DNA of 57,154 nucleotides from Lysobacteraceae bacterium NML07-0707 (GTDB lineage Bacteria; Pseudomonadota; Gammaproteobacteria; Xanthomonadales; Xanthomonadaceae): NCBI GenBank assembly GCA_002798295.1, contig NWQT01000005.1, positions 1 to 57,154 of the forward strand, read 5' to 3'. Shown piece by piece: positions 7,017 to 15,982 of this stretch (position 1 is its first letter; each line of letters starts with the position of its first letter). The notes under the pieces were generated by a model. It saw only the letters and a program-made list of their open reading frames with translations, ran no database searches and was not told where the DNA came from. The position numbers and the translations under genes were made by a program.

Positions 7017-7195
7017 AGAAATTTCCTGTGATGGGGCAGGGCGTCATGTTAACCGTTATTTGGCTCGCCAGAACTTCCCTCCCGTTCCACCTCTGTCCTA
7101 CCCCATGAGCCATACCATTTGAGCCAGTAAAGCCCATCAATCTGACATCCTCACCCCTTAGTCATGACCAACCGAAACTGAAAAATTCACACGGA

Positions 7196-7560
7196 CTGGA
7201 ACACTTTTCGCGTGGTTCATCTTCGGCATTCACGCTGGAGTCGTTCAGGCGTTTGGCAACGTGTCTTTGCGGCATTGGCTCAGGATGCCGACAACGAGTG
7301 GGTAATGATTGACGCCACCCTTGTGCGTGCACACCAGCACAGCGCCGGGGCTAAAAAAACCAATGCGGCCAAGCGATCGGTCGCAGCCGAGGGGGTTGAG
7401 CACCAAAATTCACGCCACCACCGATGCGCTCGGTAATCCCACCGGCTTTCATCTCACCCCTGGGCAGGCGCACGACTTGGAGGGCGCAGACGCATTGTTG
7501 CCGGGCAATCCAGGCAAACGGTGATTGCCGACAAGGCCTACGATGCGCATAGCAGATCCA
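7196..7560 (+). pseudogene. IS5-family (IS427-like) transposase remnant
   Basis: Three frames must be joined to read the protein. The first frame gives RWSRSGVWQRVFAALAQDA and WVMIDATLVRAHQHSAGAKK. The third frame gives IGRSRGG. The second frame gives LSTKIHATTDALGNPTGF and LTPGQAHDLEGADALL, followed by VIADKAYDA. These are the central motifs of IS5-family transposases, including the first catalytic Asp (MIDAT) and the second (VIADKAYDA). Both termini, and hence the inverted repeats and the catalytic Glu, are missing. No target duplication was found. The rest of the 7017-7749 gap (about 180 bases before and 190 after) holds nothing I recognise. Confidence 0.85.
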
Positions 7561-7749
7561 ACCCGCAAAGCGCAGCAAAATCGCTACCAATGTTAGTCTT
7601 TCAACATACCTCATCGACAGTGATGCTTAGTGAAGTATGCTGCTCTGCAATGATTGTCGATAGATATCAAGTAGCGGTTACACTTGGAATCTCACTGCGG
7701 CTGACGAATACAAAATCGGATCAGTCGCTGTTGGCTGGCTTGACTGCAA

Positions 7750-8481
7750 TCACCTTGACCTGCGCGGCGGCACGAAGCGATTGAGGATCGGTCGTGCCAG
7801 CGATTGCTGCGCGGCTGGCAGGCTGACTTCCACCCGCCAGTGCCCAATCTCCTCGCTGTTGTCGTAAAACACCACGCCGTCCACCCGCTGGCCGTTTTTC
7901 TCTGCCGAAAACGCCACCAGATTTGGCCGCAGGCGCACGGTTTTCACCGGCACATCGGTACCCCGATAAAAGAGAAAATCATTGCTTTCGGCATCGCGTC
8001 TGGCTTCGGCAAAGAACGGCGCTGCTTCTGATTGCGCACAGCCCACACAGGCACTGGTATTGACGTAGCTCAGCAGGCCGCGGCCGTTTCTGGGCAAAAA
8101 CTCGACCACTTCCGAGCCATTGGCACCCAGCCGCGCCCTCGCCAGCTGCCAGTCGCGCGGCACCAACAGCCAGCCATGGGCATGGTAGTAAACCGCAAGC
8201 TGGCGCAGTTCCGCGGCGCTGGCCGAACTGCGTAGCGGCTCGCTCACGTTCTGCGCATCGAAACTGATCCTGCCCCCCGCTTCCTCAGTGAGCGCATCGG
8301 CCACTTCAATGGCATAGGCCGGCAGGGAAACACCATTGATCGTCACCGGCGCTACCGCCCTTGCTGTCCCCCGATCCTTGCTCCGATCCATTTCTACCGG
8401 CGCGGCGATGGTCAGTGCCTCCTCTTGGGCAGCCAGCGTACCGCACCACATCAGCATGACCAGCAATAACGACTTGCGCAT
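7750..8481 (-). CDS. Secreted protein, DUF4850-like
   Basis: A 243-aa protein with a signal peptide (MRKSLLLVMLMWCGTLAAQ). The mature part contains ITINGVSLPAYAIEVA-type sequence, then GRGLLSYVNTSACVGCAQSEAAPFF, whose SxxCVGCAQ core recalls DUF4850 proteins, and VDGVVFYD near the end. Function is unknown. The start at 8481 is chosen because AGAGGAG lies 6-8 bases upstream and the signal peptide begins there; a longer reading frame has no leader. The stop lies near a decayed IS5 remnant, so the last residues may differ from the ancestral protein. The family name is a recollection from one motif. Confidence 0.6.
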   Translation of the reverse strand: MRKSLLLVMLMWCGTLAAQEEALTIAAPVEMDRSKDRGTARAVAPVTINGVSLPAYAIEVADALTEEAGGRISFDAQNVSEPLRSSASAAELRQLAVYYHAHGWLLVPRDWQLARARLGANGSEVVEFLPRNGRGLLSYVNTSACVGCAQSEAAPFFAEARRDAESNDFLFYRGTDVPVKTVRLRPNLVAFSAEKNGQRVDGVVFYDNSEEIGHWRVEVSLPAAQQSLARPILNRFVPPRRSR

Positions 8482-8780
8482 GACTGTCTCCTCTGGCGTG
8501 ATTTTGCAAATGCCTGATTTGCCCTGCCCTTCCCAGAAAGGCAAATCGGCACGGGTGAGTGTGCCTGAAAATCAATATAGGGGTGGCTCTTCCCCCAAGG
8601 CTGTCTAAATAGCCTGTTCACAATCTCCATTGCGGGCGGTTACAGGTTAAGCCAGCTTGCATCAGCCAGATTGGCTGTGTTGCCAAAATACTTGCGGTCA
8701 TCTGGCAGAGGGATATTCGCCGCGCGAGATGAGCTTTCAGATGCCATCGCTGCTGAAGCTAAGCCAAGAGCCCGGGAGGC
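8482..8780. other. Intergenic stretch between the DUF4850-like gene and the suf promoter
   Basis: About 300 bases without a convincing gene. A 35-codon frame on the minus strand (8640-8747) reads MASESSSRAANIPLPDDRKY and continues for 15 more residues. It has no ribosome-binding site and no family I recognise, so it could be the tail of a lost gene. An inverted repeat (AGCCCGGG at 8769-8776 and CCCGGGCT at 8789-8796) overlaps the suf promoter. Confidence 0.4.
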
Positions 8781-8809
8781 TTGGCTTGCCCGGGCTTAAT
8801 CAGTACAAT
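8781..8809 (+). promoter_or_regulatory. Candidate sigma-70 promoter of the suf operon
   Basis: TTGGCT (8781-8786) and TACAAT (8804-8809) are separated by exactly 17 bases and lie 40 bases upstream of the sufR start. The 8-bp inverted repeat AGCCCGGG/CCCGGGCT (8769-8796) overlaps the -35 and spacer and could be an operator, for example for SufR itself. This was found by pattern only. Confidence 0.5.
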
Positions 8810-8848
8810 TCCAGTCCTGTTTAACCGGCCAGCCATCGCCACGCCGTC

Positions 8849-9304
8849 ATGCTTCGTGTCACCAAACTCACCGATTACGCCACGCTCGTGATGAGCGTAC
8901 TGGCGGCTGCGCCGGATGCGGATGCAGTCCTCAGTGCGGCGGAGCTGGCCGAGCGTGCCGGGATTGAGCTGCCCACTGCATCCAAAGTGTTGAAGCCTTT
9001 GGCGGCGGCAGGTTTGGTACAGGGGTTTCGCGGCGCCAATGGCGGCTATCGCCTTGCCCGTGACCCGCGCCAGATTTCGCTGGCGGACATTGTCACCGCG
9101 ATGGAAGGCCCTTTGGCAATGACCGAATGCAGCATCGACCACGGCCATTGCGAGCTGGAGCCAAGCTGCCATCTGCGCAGCAACTGGCAACGCATCAATG
9201 CTGTGGTCGCCGAAGCGCTGGCTGCGGTCAGCCTGTATTCGATGTTGCCCGGCAACACCCCCCCAACTGCGGAAAAGCGCATCCCGCTGCGCCTTTCCGC
9301 CTGA
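8849..9304 (+). CDS. SufR/IscR-like Rrf2 regulator of the SUF operon
   Basis: Rrf2-family winged-helix regulator of 151 aa. The N-terminal [19 protein letters not shown] and the DNA-recognition helix [27 protein letters not shown] are typical. Three cysteines in the pattern [14 protein letters not shown] (residues ~92-105) are placed to bind a [2Fe-2S] cluster, as in IscR-type sensors. The protein most resembles the proteobacterial SUF-system regulator that precedes sufB. It is the first gene of the operon, 8 bases before sufB, and probably represses the operon when Fe-S clusters are plentiful. Confidence 0.9.
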   Translation: MLRVTKLTDYATLVMSVLAAAPDADAVLSAAELAERAGIELPTASKVLKPLAAAGLVQGFRGANGGYRLARDPRQISLADIVTAMEGPLAMTECSIDHGHCELEPSCHLRSNWQRINAVVAEALAAVSLYSMLPGNTPPTAEKRIPLRLSA

Positions 9305-9312
9305 GAAATGAC

Positions 9313-10794
9313 ATGAACGCACCCTCTGCCCCCTTGTCCGCCGATGCGGACAATCTGCAACAGAACGCCGAAATCCATGCCCAGCTTGGCCGCAAATACG
9401 AGGCCGGCTTCATTACCGAGATTGAAAGCGATTCGCTGCCGCCCGGCCTGGATGAAGACATCATCCGCGCGCTTTCGGCCAAAAAAGAAGAGCCCGAATG
9501 GATGACCCAATGGCGGCTGGCGGCCTATCGCCACTGGCTGACCATGCCGGTACCGGAATGGGCCAAGCTGAACATCGCCCCGATCGACTTTCAGGCGCTC
9601 TCATACTACAGCGCCCCCAAAGGGCCAAAGTACAAGTCGCTGGACGAGGTGCCCAAGGAGCTGATCGACACCTATGACAAGCTCGGCGTGCCGCTGCATG
9701 AGCGCGCAAAACTCGCTGGCGTGGCAGTGGATGCGGTATTCGACTCGGTGTCGGTCGGCACCACGTTCCGCAAGGAGCTGGCCGAGAAGGGCATCATCTT
9801 CTGCTCGATGTCCGAGGCCATCCGCGAGCATCCGGAGCTGGTGAAGAAATACCTGGGCACGGTGGTACCGGTCGGTGACAACTACTTCGCGGCGCTCAAT
9901 TCAGCGGTGTTTTCCGATGGCAGCTTCGTGTTCATCCCCAAGGGCGTGCGCAGCCCGATGGAGCTGTCCACTTACTTCCGCATCAATGCCGGGCATACCG
10001 GGCAGTTCGAGCGCACGCTCATCATCTGCGAGGACGATGCCTATGTCTCCTATCTGGAGGGCTGCACCGCGCCGATGCGTGACGAGAACCAGCTGCATGC
10101 CGCCGTGGTAGAGCTGGTGGCGCTGGAAAACGCCGAAATCAAATATTCCACGGTGCAGAACTGGTATCCGGGCGACGAGAACGGCGTCGGCGGCATTTAC
10201 AACTTTGTCACCAAGCGCGCCGAATGCCGGGGCGCGCGCAGCAAGGTAGTGTGGACACAGGTGGAAACCGGCAGCGCCATTACCTGGAAATACCCAAGCT
10301 GCGTGCTGCTGGGCGATGATTCGGTGGGCGAATTCCACTCAGTCGCGCTCACCCACCACCGCCAGCAGGCCGATACCGGCACCAAGATGATTCACATCGG
10401 CAAGCGCAGCAAGAGCAAGATTGTCAGCAAGGGCATCAGCGCCGGTCACGGCCAGAACACCTACCGTGGCCTGGTGAAAATCGACCGTGGTGCAGAGGGC
10501 GCACGCAACCATACCCAGTGCGATTCATTGCTGATTGGCAAGCACTGCGGCGCGCATACCTTCCCCTATGTGGAAGTGAAAAACCCCAGCGCCACCGTCG
10601 AGCACGAGGCCACCACCAGCAAAATCAGCGATGACCAACTGTTTTATTGCCGCGCGCGCGGCATCGGCGAAGAAGATGCCGTCAGCCTGATTGTCGATGG
10701 CTTCTGCAAGGCGGTATTCCGCGAATTGCCGATGGAGTTTGCCGTGGAGGCCAAGAAACTTCTGGATGTCTCACTGGAGGGCTCGGTGGGATGA
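9313..10794 (+). CDS. sufB: Fe-S cluster scaffold protein SufB
   Basis: The 493-aa core subunit of the SufBC2D complex, on which Fe-S clusters are assembled. Recognisable conserved blocks are [74 protein letters not shown] and [21 protein letters not shown]; the last contains the Cys proposed to receive sulfur. The start ATG at 9313 gives the usual SufB length; an in-frame extension to 9127 overlaps sufR and is not credible. Its stop overlaps the next gene's start by 4 bases (ATGA). Confidence 0.97.
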   Translation: MNAPSAPLSADADNLQQNAEIHAQLGRKYEAGFITEIESDSLPPGLDEDIIRALSAKKEEPEWMTQWRLAAYRHWLTMPVPEWAKLNIAPIDFQALSYYSAPKGPKYKSLDEVPKELIDTYDKLGVPLHERAKLAGVAVDAVFDSVSVGTTFRKELAEKGIIFCSMSEAIREHPELVKKYLGTVVPVGDNYFAALNSAVFSDGSFVFIPKGVRSPMELSTYFRINAGHTGQFERTLIICEDDAYVSYLEGCTAPMRDENQLHAAVVELVALENAEIKYSTVQNWYPGDENGVGGIYNFVTKRAECRGARSKVVWTQVETGSAITWKYPSCVLLGDDSVGEFHSVALTHHRQQADTGTKMIHIGKRSKSKIVSKGISAGHGQNTYRGLVKIDRGAEGARNHTQCDSLLIGKHCGAHTFPYVEVKNPSATVEHEATTSKISDDQLFYCRARGIGEEDAVSLIVDGFCKAVFRELPMEFAVEAKKLLDVSLEGSVG

Positions 10795-11342
10795 GAACCG
10801 TCTTGTCATCTCTTGCCCTCGCGCTGGCACTCTCTGGCTGCGCCGCCCCACGCCAGCCCCAAACGGCACACACCGCGCCGCTCGCCCACCCAGTGCCCAT
10901 CACCCTATGGGTCAACGAGGGACACAAGGAGCACGCACTTCCCCAGGGGGAAGTCCATGACCATCCCTGCGGCCTCACCATCACCGTCAATGCCCTGCAC
11001 ATGCCCCCCGACAACGCGGCTGTCGAAAGTGACTTCGTGATTGAATTCGATGCCAGCGGCAAGGAGCTGCAACACTGGCGCATACCGGTAGACACGCAGG
11101 TGCTCGCCATCAAGGGCAAGCTACTCTCCATCAATCTGCCCGACAAAAACACCCCGCTATGGCTGGATGAGCAAGGCAGGTTTCATCAAAAAGGCGCCCC
11201 GGACAGCAACCCCGAATCAATCAACTGCCCGGTGCCGGTACTGGAGCGCTTCCAGAATTCCGTCTATCTGCACTGCCTTCGTTATACCGATGGCGAAACC
11301 CGCCGCCCGCGCCTTCTTGCGCTGGAAGGCCCCTGCGCCTGA
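10791..11342 (+). CDS. Uncharacterised lipoprotein inside the suf operon
   Basis: A 183-aa protein with a lipoprotein signal peptide ([20 protein letters not shown]; lipobox LSGC), so it should be anchored in the envelope. The mature part contains [15 protein letters not shown] and three cysteines. I recognise no family. Its start overlaps the sufB stop by 4 bases (ATGA), so translation is coupled to sufB, and it is followed 12 bases later by another exported protein. An extracytoplasmic lipoprotein in the middle of a cytoplasmic Fe-S assembly operon is unexpected. Confidence 0.75.
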   Translation: MRTVLSSLALALALSGCAAPRQPQTAHTAPLAHPVPITLWVNEGHKEHALPQGEVHDHPCGLTITVNALHMPPDNAAVESDFVIEFDASGKELQHWRIPVDTQVLAIKGKLLSINLPDKNTPLWLDEQGRFHQKGAPDSNPESINCPVPVLERFQNSVYLHCLRYTDGETRRPRLLALEGPCA

Positions 11343-11354
11343 AGGAAAATCCCC

Positions 11355-11765
11355 ATGAAACCGCTGTCCTTGTTGTTCTCTCTGGGCATAAGCCTGCCGA
11401 TGTTTCCGGCACTGGCGCAGCCTCCTGCACTACCGCGCTGCAACCCGAATGGCAATCAGCAGGAAATGAACGCCTGCGCCAGAGATGAGTTCCGCACCGC
11501 CGATGCCGAGCTCAACCGCATCTACCGTGAAATCCGCCAGCGCTACAGCAATCAGCCTTTGAAACTGGAGCGGCTGCGCGATGCCCAGCGACTGTGGATC
11601 CAGCTGCGTGACGCTGACCTGGCTGCCCAGTTCCCGGTCGCCCATGGCGAAGATCCGCGCGTTGAGTACGGCTCGATGTATCCGCTGGAATATGCCGGCG
11701 CCAAGGCCGCAATCACCCGTGCCCGCAGCCAGTGGCTACGCGACACTTTCCTCGACACTCCCTGA
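11355..11765 (+). CDS. LprI/DUF1311-family exported protein
   Basis: A 136-aa protein with a signal peptide (MKPLSLLFSLGISLPMFPALA) and the LprI N-terminal/DUF1311 pattern: a first cysteine (CNPNGNQQEMNACARDEF), then AELNRIYREI, then LRDAQRLWIQLRDADL. Family members are periplasmic or surface proteins, and one (mycobacterial LprI) has been described as a lysozyme inhibitor; a general function is not established. It lies 12 bases after the lipoprotein gene and 12 bases before sufC, so all are likely co-transcribed. Confidence 0.82.
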   Translation: MKPLSLLFSLGISLPMFPALAQPPALPRCNPNGNQQEMNACARDEFRTADAELNRIYREIRQRYSNQPLKLERLRDAQRLWIQLRDADLAAQFPVAHGEDPRVEYGSMYPLEYAGAKAAITRARSQWLRDTFLDTP

Positions 11766-11777
11766 TGGTTGCCCCCC

Positions 11778-12539
11778 ATGCTCAATATCGAAAACCTCCA
11801 CGCCCGCGCCGGTGAGCGCGACATCCTCAAAGGCCTGACGCTCAACGTAAAGCCCGGCGAAGTACACGCCATCATGGGGCCGAACGGCGCAGGCAAATCC
11901 ACACTCGGCAATGTGCTCTCCGGGCGCGATGGCTACGAGATCACCGCCGGTGGCGTGCAGTTCGAAGGCCAGGATTTGCTGGCGCTGGAGCCTGAGGAAC
12001 GCGCTGCCCTCGGCGTGTTCCTGGCCTTCCAGTATCCGGTGGAAATCCCGGGCGTAAACAACACTTACTTTTTGCGCAGCGCGCTCAATGCGCAGCGCAA
12101 GGCGCGCGGCGAAGCTGAGCTGGATTCGGTCGAATTCCTGAAACTGGTACGCGAAAAAATCAAGGTGCTGCACCTGCCCGACACCCTGCTCAACCGTGGC
12201 GTGAATGAAGGCTTCTCGGGCGGAGAGAAAAAGCGCAACGAGATTTTCCAGCTGGCCGTGCTGGAGCCGAAGCTCGCCGTGCTGGATGAAACCGACTCCG
12301 GGCTCGACATCGACGCACTCAAGGCCGTGGCCGATGGCGTCAACGCGCTGCGCTCGCCGGAGCGCGCCTTTATCGTCATCACCCACTACCAGCGCCTGCT
12401 GGACTACATCAAGCCGGACGTGGTGCATGTACTGGCCGATGGCCGCATCGTCGAAAGCGGCGGCCCGGAACTGGCGCTGCGTCTTGAAGAACATGGCTAT
12501 GCCTGGCTGAAAGACCGTCAAGGCCCGGAGGCGGCCTGA
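11778..12539 (+). CDS. sufC: SufBCD complex ATPase SufC
   Basis: ABC-type ATPase of 253 aa that drives conformational change of the SufB-SufD scaffold. The Walker A is GPNGAGKSTLGN near residue 38, the ABC signature is GFSGGEKKRNEI near 148, and Walker B with the SufC-typical ending is LDETDSGLD near 172. The ATG at 11778 is preferred over an in-frame TTG three codons earlier. The gene lies 12 bases after the LprI-like gene, and its stop overlaps the sufD start by one base. Confidence 0.96.
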   Translation: MLNIENLHARAGERDILKGLTLNVKPGEVHAIMGPNGAGKSTLGNVLSGRDGYEITAGGVQFEGQDLLALEPEERAALGVFLAFQYPVEIPGVNNTYFLRSALNAQRKARGEAELDSVEFLKLVREKIKVLHLPDTLLNRGVNEGFSGGEKKRNEIFQLAVLEPKLAVLDETDSGLDIDALKAVADGVNALRSPERAFIVITHYQRLLDYIKPDVVHVLADGRIVESGGPELALRLEEHGYAWLKDRQGPEAA

Positions 12540-13768
12540 TGAGCGCCCTGCTTGATTCGCTGCTGGATGGGGACAGTTCCGCCGAGGCGCAGGCCATCCT
12601 TGCCGATGGCCTGCCCGGCGCGCGCTCGGAGGCCTGGAAATACACCTCGCTGCGGGCGCTGGCGCAGCGCCGTTTTGTGCCTGCCGCGCCTGCACAAGCG
12701 GACGCCGCACAGCTTGCGGACATCCCCTCACCACGCATCGTATTCGTCAACGGTCACTTTGATGCCAGCCTCTCGCAGCTCGACGGCCTGCCTGCCAACA
12801 TCCGTCTGGACGTCGAACCTGCAAGCACCCCAGTGCTGCCACAGTCCGGCAAATCCAACGCCTGGCAGTCGGACAGCGACCACTGGTTTGTGCGTATCAA
12901 CCGCTTGCGCGCCACCGGGGTGCGTCTTGAAGTCGCAGGCGATGCCGGGGCGCTGCATCTAGTCAGCCTGCAACAAAAAGGCGAGCACGACCAGGCCGTG
13001 CATCTGCATCACCAGATCCGGCTGGCCGCTGGCAGCCGCCTGACGCTGGTGGAGCACCAGCTGGGCGATGAGGCGCATAGCGGCCTGGATACCGGCCATA
13101 TGCATATCACCCTGGCCGATGATGCCCACCTGCAACATCTGCGCCTGCAATGCGACAGTCCGCGCGCGCAACGCTTTTTGCGCAGCGATGTGCAACTCGC
13201 CACCCGCAGCCACTATCAGCGGCTGGATCTGGAGCTGGGCGCTGCCCTGTCCCGGCATGAGCTGAACGTGCACCTGCAGGGTGAGGAAGCTCAGGTACAG
13301 GCCGCCGGCGTGCTGCTGGGCGATGGCCGTCGCCATCTGGATACCCGGCTTGGCATCCATCACCACGCCGCCAATACCCGCAGCGAATTGCCGTGGCGCG
13401 GCCTGGCTGCCGGGCGCGCGCGCGTGGTATTTCATGGCGGCATTCAAATCCATGCCGGCGCCGACGGCACCGAGGCCGACCTGCAAAACCGCAATATCCT
13501 GCTATCCGCGCAGGCCGAAGTGGATACCCAGCCAGTGCTGGTGATTGATGCCGATGAAGTCAAGGCCGCCCACGGCGCCACCGTCGGCCAGCTCAATGCT
13601 ACGGCGCTGTTCTATCTGCGCTCGCGCGGCATCCCCGAGGCCGAGGCGCGGCGCATCCTGACGGCCGCCTTCTGCCGCGACCTGCTGGGACAGGTGCAAG
13701 ACCCTGCCCTGTACGCGCTTCTGGAAACCCGGCTGATTGCCGCCCTTGAACGGATTGAAGCCGCATGA
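12539..13768 (+). CDS. sufD: Fe-S cluster assembly protein SufD
   Basis: The 409-aa partner of SufB in the SufBC2D scaffold, needed for iron entry into the assembling cluster. It has the variable N-terminal helical part with SEAWKYTSLRALAQRRF, the beta-helix core, and the conserved C-terminal segment FHGGIQIHAGADGTEADLQN, VDTQPVLVIDADEVKAAHGAT and LFYLRSRGIPEAEARRIL. The start overlaps the sufC stop (TGATG), and the stop overlaps the sufS start (ATGA), so the three are tightly coupled. Confidence 0.95.
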   Translation: MSALLDSLLDGDSSAEAQAILADGLPGARSEAWKYTSLRALAQRRFVPAAPAQADAAQLADIPSPRIVFVNGHFDASLSQLDGLPANIRLDVEPASTPVLPQSGKSNAWQSDSDHWFVRINRLRATGVRLEVAGDAGALHLVSLQQKGEHDQAVHLHHQIRLAAGSRLTLVEHQLGDEAHSGLDTGHMHITLADDAHLQHLRLQCDSPRAQRFLRSDVQLATRSHYQRLDLELGAALSRHELNVHLQGEEAQVQAAGVLLGDGRRHLDTRLGIHHHAANTRSELPWRGLAAGRARVVFHGGIQIHAGADGTEADLQNRNILLSAQAEVDTQPVLVIDADEVKAAHGATVGQLNATALFYLRSRGIPEAEARRILTAAFCRDLLGQVQDPALYALLETRLIAALERIEAA

Positions 13769-14985
13769 GCACACCTGACTGGACGACTATCCGCCAGGAT
13801 TTCCCGTTGCTTGAGCGCCAGGTACACGGCAAACCGCTGGTGTATCTGGATTCGGCCAATACCAGCCAGAAGCCTGCGCCGGTGATTGCTGCGGTGGATG
13901 ATTTCTACCGCCAGCACAATGCCAATGTCAGCCGCGCCGTGCACCAGCTGGGCAGCGAGGCCACCGCCCTGTATGAAGGCGCGCGCAAGACACTGGCACG
14001 CTTGATCCATGCGCGCGCCGACGAGCTGATTTTGACCTCCGGCACCACTTTCGCCATCAATCTGGTGGCCTATTCCTGGGCGCTGCCACGGCTCAAGCCC
14101 GGTGATGTCATCCTGCTCTCGCGCATGGAGCACCATGCCAATATCGTGCCCTGGCAGCTCATTGCCGAGCGCAGCGGCGCCACGATTCGCGTCGCCGAAC
14201 TCACCCCTGATGGCGCACTGGATCTGGAAGCCCTGTGGCAGGCGATGACACCCGAAGTCAAACTGCTCGGCCTTGCCCATGTCAGCAATGTGCTCGGCAC
14301 CGTCAACCCGGTGGCCGACATCTGCCACGAAGCGAAGAAGCGCGGCATCACCACGGTGATTGATGGCTCGCAAGCCGTGCCGCATATGCCGGTGGACGTT
14401 GCCGCCATTGGCTGTGATTTCTATGCCGCTACCGGCCACAAATTGTGCGGCCCGACCGGCACCGGCTTTTTGTGGGGGCGGCGCGAACACCTGGCCGCAA
14501 TGCCGCCCTTTATCGGCGGTGGCGAGATGATTCGTGAAGTGCGTTTTGAAGGCAGCACGTTCAACGACGCGCCGCACAAATTCGAGGCTGGCACGCCGAA
14601 TATCGCCGGTTTTGTCGGCCTGGGCGCAGCCGCCGACTATCTGCAAGGCATCGGCATGAGCGCCATCCAGGCGCGTGAAGCCGAGCTGCTGGCCTACGCC
14701 ACCGAAGCCATGCAAAACATCGACGGCCTGCGCGTCATCGGCACCGCACCCGGCAAGGCCGCGATTATCTCCTTCCTGATTGAAGGTACCCACGCCCACG
14801 ACCTGGCCACCTTGCTGGACCTGGAAGGTATCGCCGTGCGCTCCGGCCAGCACTGCGCCCACCCGCTGCTGCAAGCCTTTGGCATCACCGCCACCTGTCG
14901 CGCCTCGCTGGCGTTCTACAACACGCACGCGGAAATTGATGCCTTGGTTACAGCCATTGCCAAGGTGCGGAAGCTGCTGGCATGA
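13765..14985 (+). CDS. sufS: Cysteine desulfurase SufS
   Basis: PLP-dependent group II cysteine desulfurase of 406 aa that takes sulfur from cysteine as a persulfide for the SufBCD scaffold. The PLP lysine is K226 in ATGHKLCGPTG, and the catalytic cysteine is C364 in RSGQHCAHPLL. The N-terminal block YLDSANTSQKP is typical. Group II enzymes normally need a sulfur acceptor (SufE or SufU); no such gene lies in this operon. The stop overlaps the next gene by 4 bases. Confidence 0.96.
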   Translation: MSTPDWTTIRQDFPLLERQVHGKPLVYLDSANTSQKPAPVIAAVDDFYRQHNANVSRAVHQLGSEATALYEGARKTLARLIHARADELILTSGTTFAINLVAYSWALPRLKPGDVILLSRMEHHANIVPWQLIAERSGATIRVAELTPDGALDLEALWQAMTPEVKLLGLAHVSNVLGTVNPVADICHEAKKRGITTVIDGSQAVPHMPVDVAAIGCDFYAATGHKLCGPTGTGFLWGRREHLAAMPPFIGGGEMIREVRFEGSTFNDAPHKFEAGTPNIAGFVGLGAAADYLQGIGMSAIQAREAELLAYATEAMQNIDGLRVIGTAPGKAAIISFLIEGTHAHDLATLLDLEGIAVRSGQHCAHPLLQAFGITATCRASLAFYNTHAEIDALVTAIAKVRKLLA

Positions 14986-15503
14986 GGCTGGATTTCCGCC
15001 ATGCCGGGCACGCCGACATCCCCCAGCTGCTGGCGCTGGTCACAGCCGCCTATCGCGGCGATGCAAGCCGCCAGGGCTGGACAACCGAGGCTGACTTTCT
15101 GGATGGCCAGCGCATCGATGCCGAACTTCTGGCGGCTGATATTGCAGCTGCCAACAGCCTGATTCTGCTGGGCGAAGAGGCAGGCAAACTTATCGCCTGC
15201 GCGCATGTAGCCGTGCAGCACGATGCCGGCTATTTCGGCATGTTTTCAGTCTGGCCCCAACTGCAAGGCCAGGGCATTGGCAAGCAGATGCTGCTTGAGG
15301 CCGAGCGCATCGTGCGCGAGGATTTTGCCCAGTCGCTGATGCGCATGCAGGTCATCGACCTGCGCGAAGAACTCATCGCCTTTTATCAGCGTCGCGGCTA
15401 TCAGCCCACCGGCCAATACAGCCCGTTTCCCTATGGCGATACCCGCTTTGGCACCCCCAAGCGCAAAGACCTGCGTTTTTTGATTCTGGAGAAACCCTTG
15501 TGA
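14982..15503 (+). CDS. GNAT-family N-acetyltransferase
   Basis: A 173-aa protein of the Gcn5-related acetyltransferase fold. It shows the acetyl-CoA-binding segment FGMFSVWPQLQGQGIGKQML (Q/RxxGxG/A type) near residue 85-105, and a C-terminal ELIAFYQRRGYQPTGQ strand-helix. The N-terminus RHAGHADIPQLLALVTAAYRGD is usual for this family. The substrate is unknown. The start overlaps the sufS stop (ATGA) and the stop overlaps the next gene, so it belongs to the suf transcript. Overlapped expression with a desulfurase does not by itself identify the substrate. Confidence 0.85.
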   Translation: MRLDFRHAGHADIPQLLALVTAAYRGDASRQGWTTEADFLDGQRIDAELLAADIAAANSLILLGEEAGKLIACAHVAVQHDAGYFGMFSVWPQLQGQGIGKQMLLEAERIVREDFAQSLMRMQVIDLREELIAFYQRRGYQPTGQYSPFPYGDTRFGTPKRKDLRFLILEKPL

Positions 15504-15835
15504 GCGATGAAGAACTGCGCGGCTGGGAATATGTCTGCACCGAAGGCGAGCTACTGCCTGGCGAGAAAATCACCATCTGGCATGACGACACCCCGATTCT
15601 GGTGGTGAACCTGGATGGCGAGTATTACGCCGTGGAAGACAAATGCACTCACGAAGACTTCGAGCTGTCCTCCGGCCCCGTGGATGCGGCCACCGGGCAG
15701 ATTGAATGCGTGCTGCATGGCGCCCGTTTCTGTCTCAAGAGCGGCGAAGCGCTCAGCCCGCCGGCCTATAGCCCAGTCGCCAAATTCCCGGTCAAACGCC
15801 TGAACGGTGCCATCTGGACCCGCGACGACCGCTGA
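15500..15835 (+). CDS. Rieske-type [2Fe-2S] ferredoxin
   Basis: A 111-aa soluble Rieske protein with both cluster-binding motifs: CTHEDFELS (CxH) near residue 50 and CVLHGARF (CxxH) near 71. It resembles the small ferredoxin components of aromatic dioxygenase systems (NirD/BphF type), which pass electrons to an oxygenase. No oxygenase lies nearby; such a ferredoxin at the end of suf operons may act in, or be a client of, cluster assembly. It uses a GTG start overlapping the acetyltransferase stop. No terminator was recognised in the 147 bases that follow. Confidence 0.9.
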   Translation: MSDEELRGWEYVCTEGELLPGEKITIWHDDTPILVVNLDGEYYAVEDKCTHEDFELSSGPVDAATGQIECVLHGARFCLKSGEALSPPAYSPVAKFPVKRLNGAIWTRDDR

Positions 15836-15982
15836 GTTGCCCAACACACTGATCGCTTCCCAAGCCATATCAATCAGTCAGGCTTGAGGTCGGTTGCAAA
15901 CAATATTGAGCGGAGGGCAGAAGTGCTCGCCTGATTCCACTTGCACCTCCATTACACTAGCGCGCATAGCCGCGAGGTGTGC

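Noticed and set aside
7521-7784. An 87-codon plus frame starting VIADKAYDA
   Set aside because: It is the end of the IS5 transposase remnant running into non-coding sequence; no independent gene.
8640-8747. A 35-codon minus-strand frame upstream of sufR
   Set aside because: No ribosome site and no recognised family; kept only as a note in the intergenic entry.
9127-9312. N-terminal extension of SufB to 9127
   Set aside because: It overlaps sufR, and the ATG at 9313 gives the expected family length.
13612-14928. A 438-codon minus-strand frame opposite sufD/sufS
   Set aside because: Shadow of the sufS gene; composition follows sufS codon use and there is no promoter or domain.
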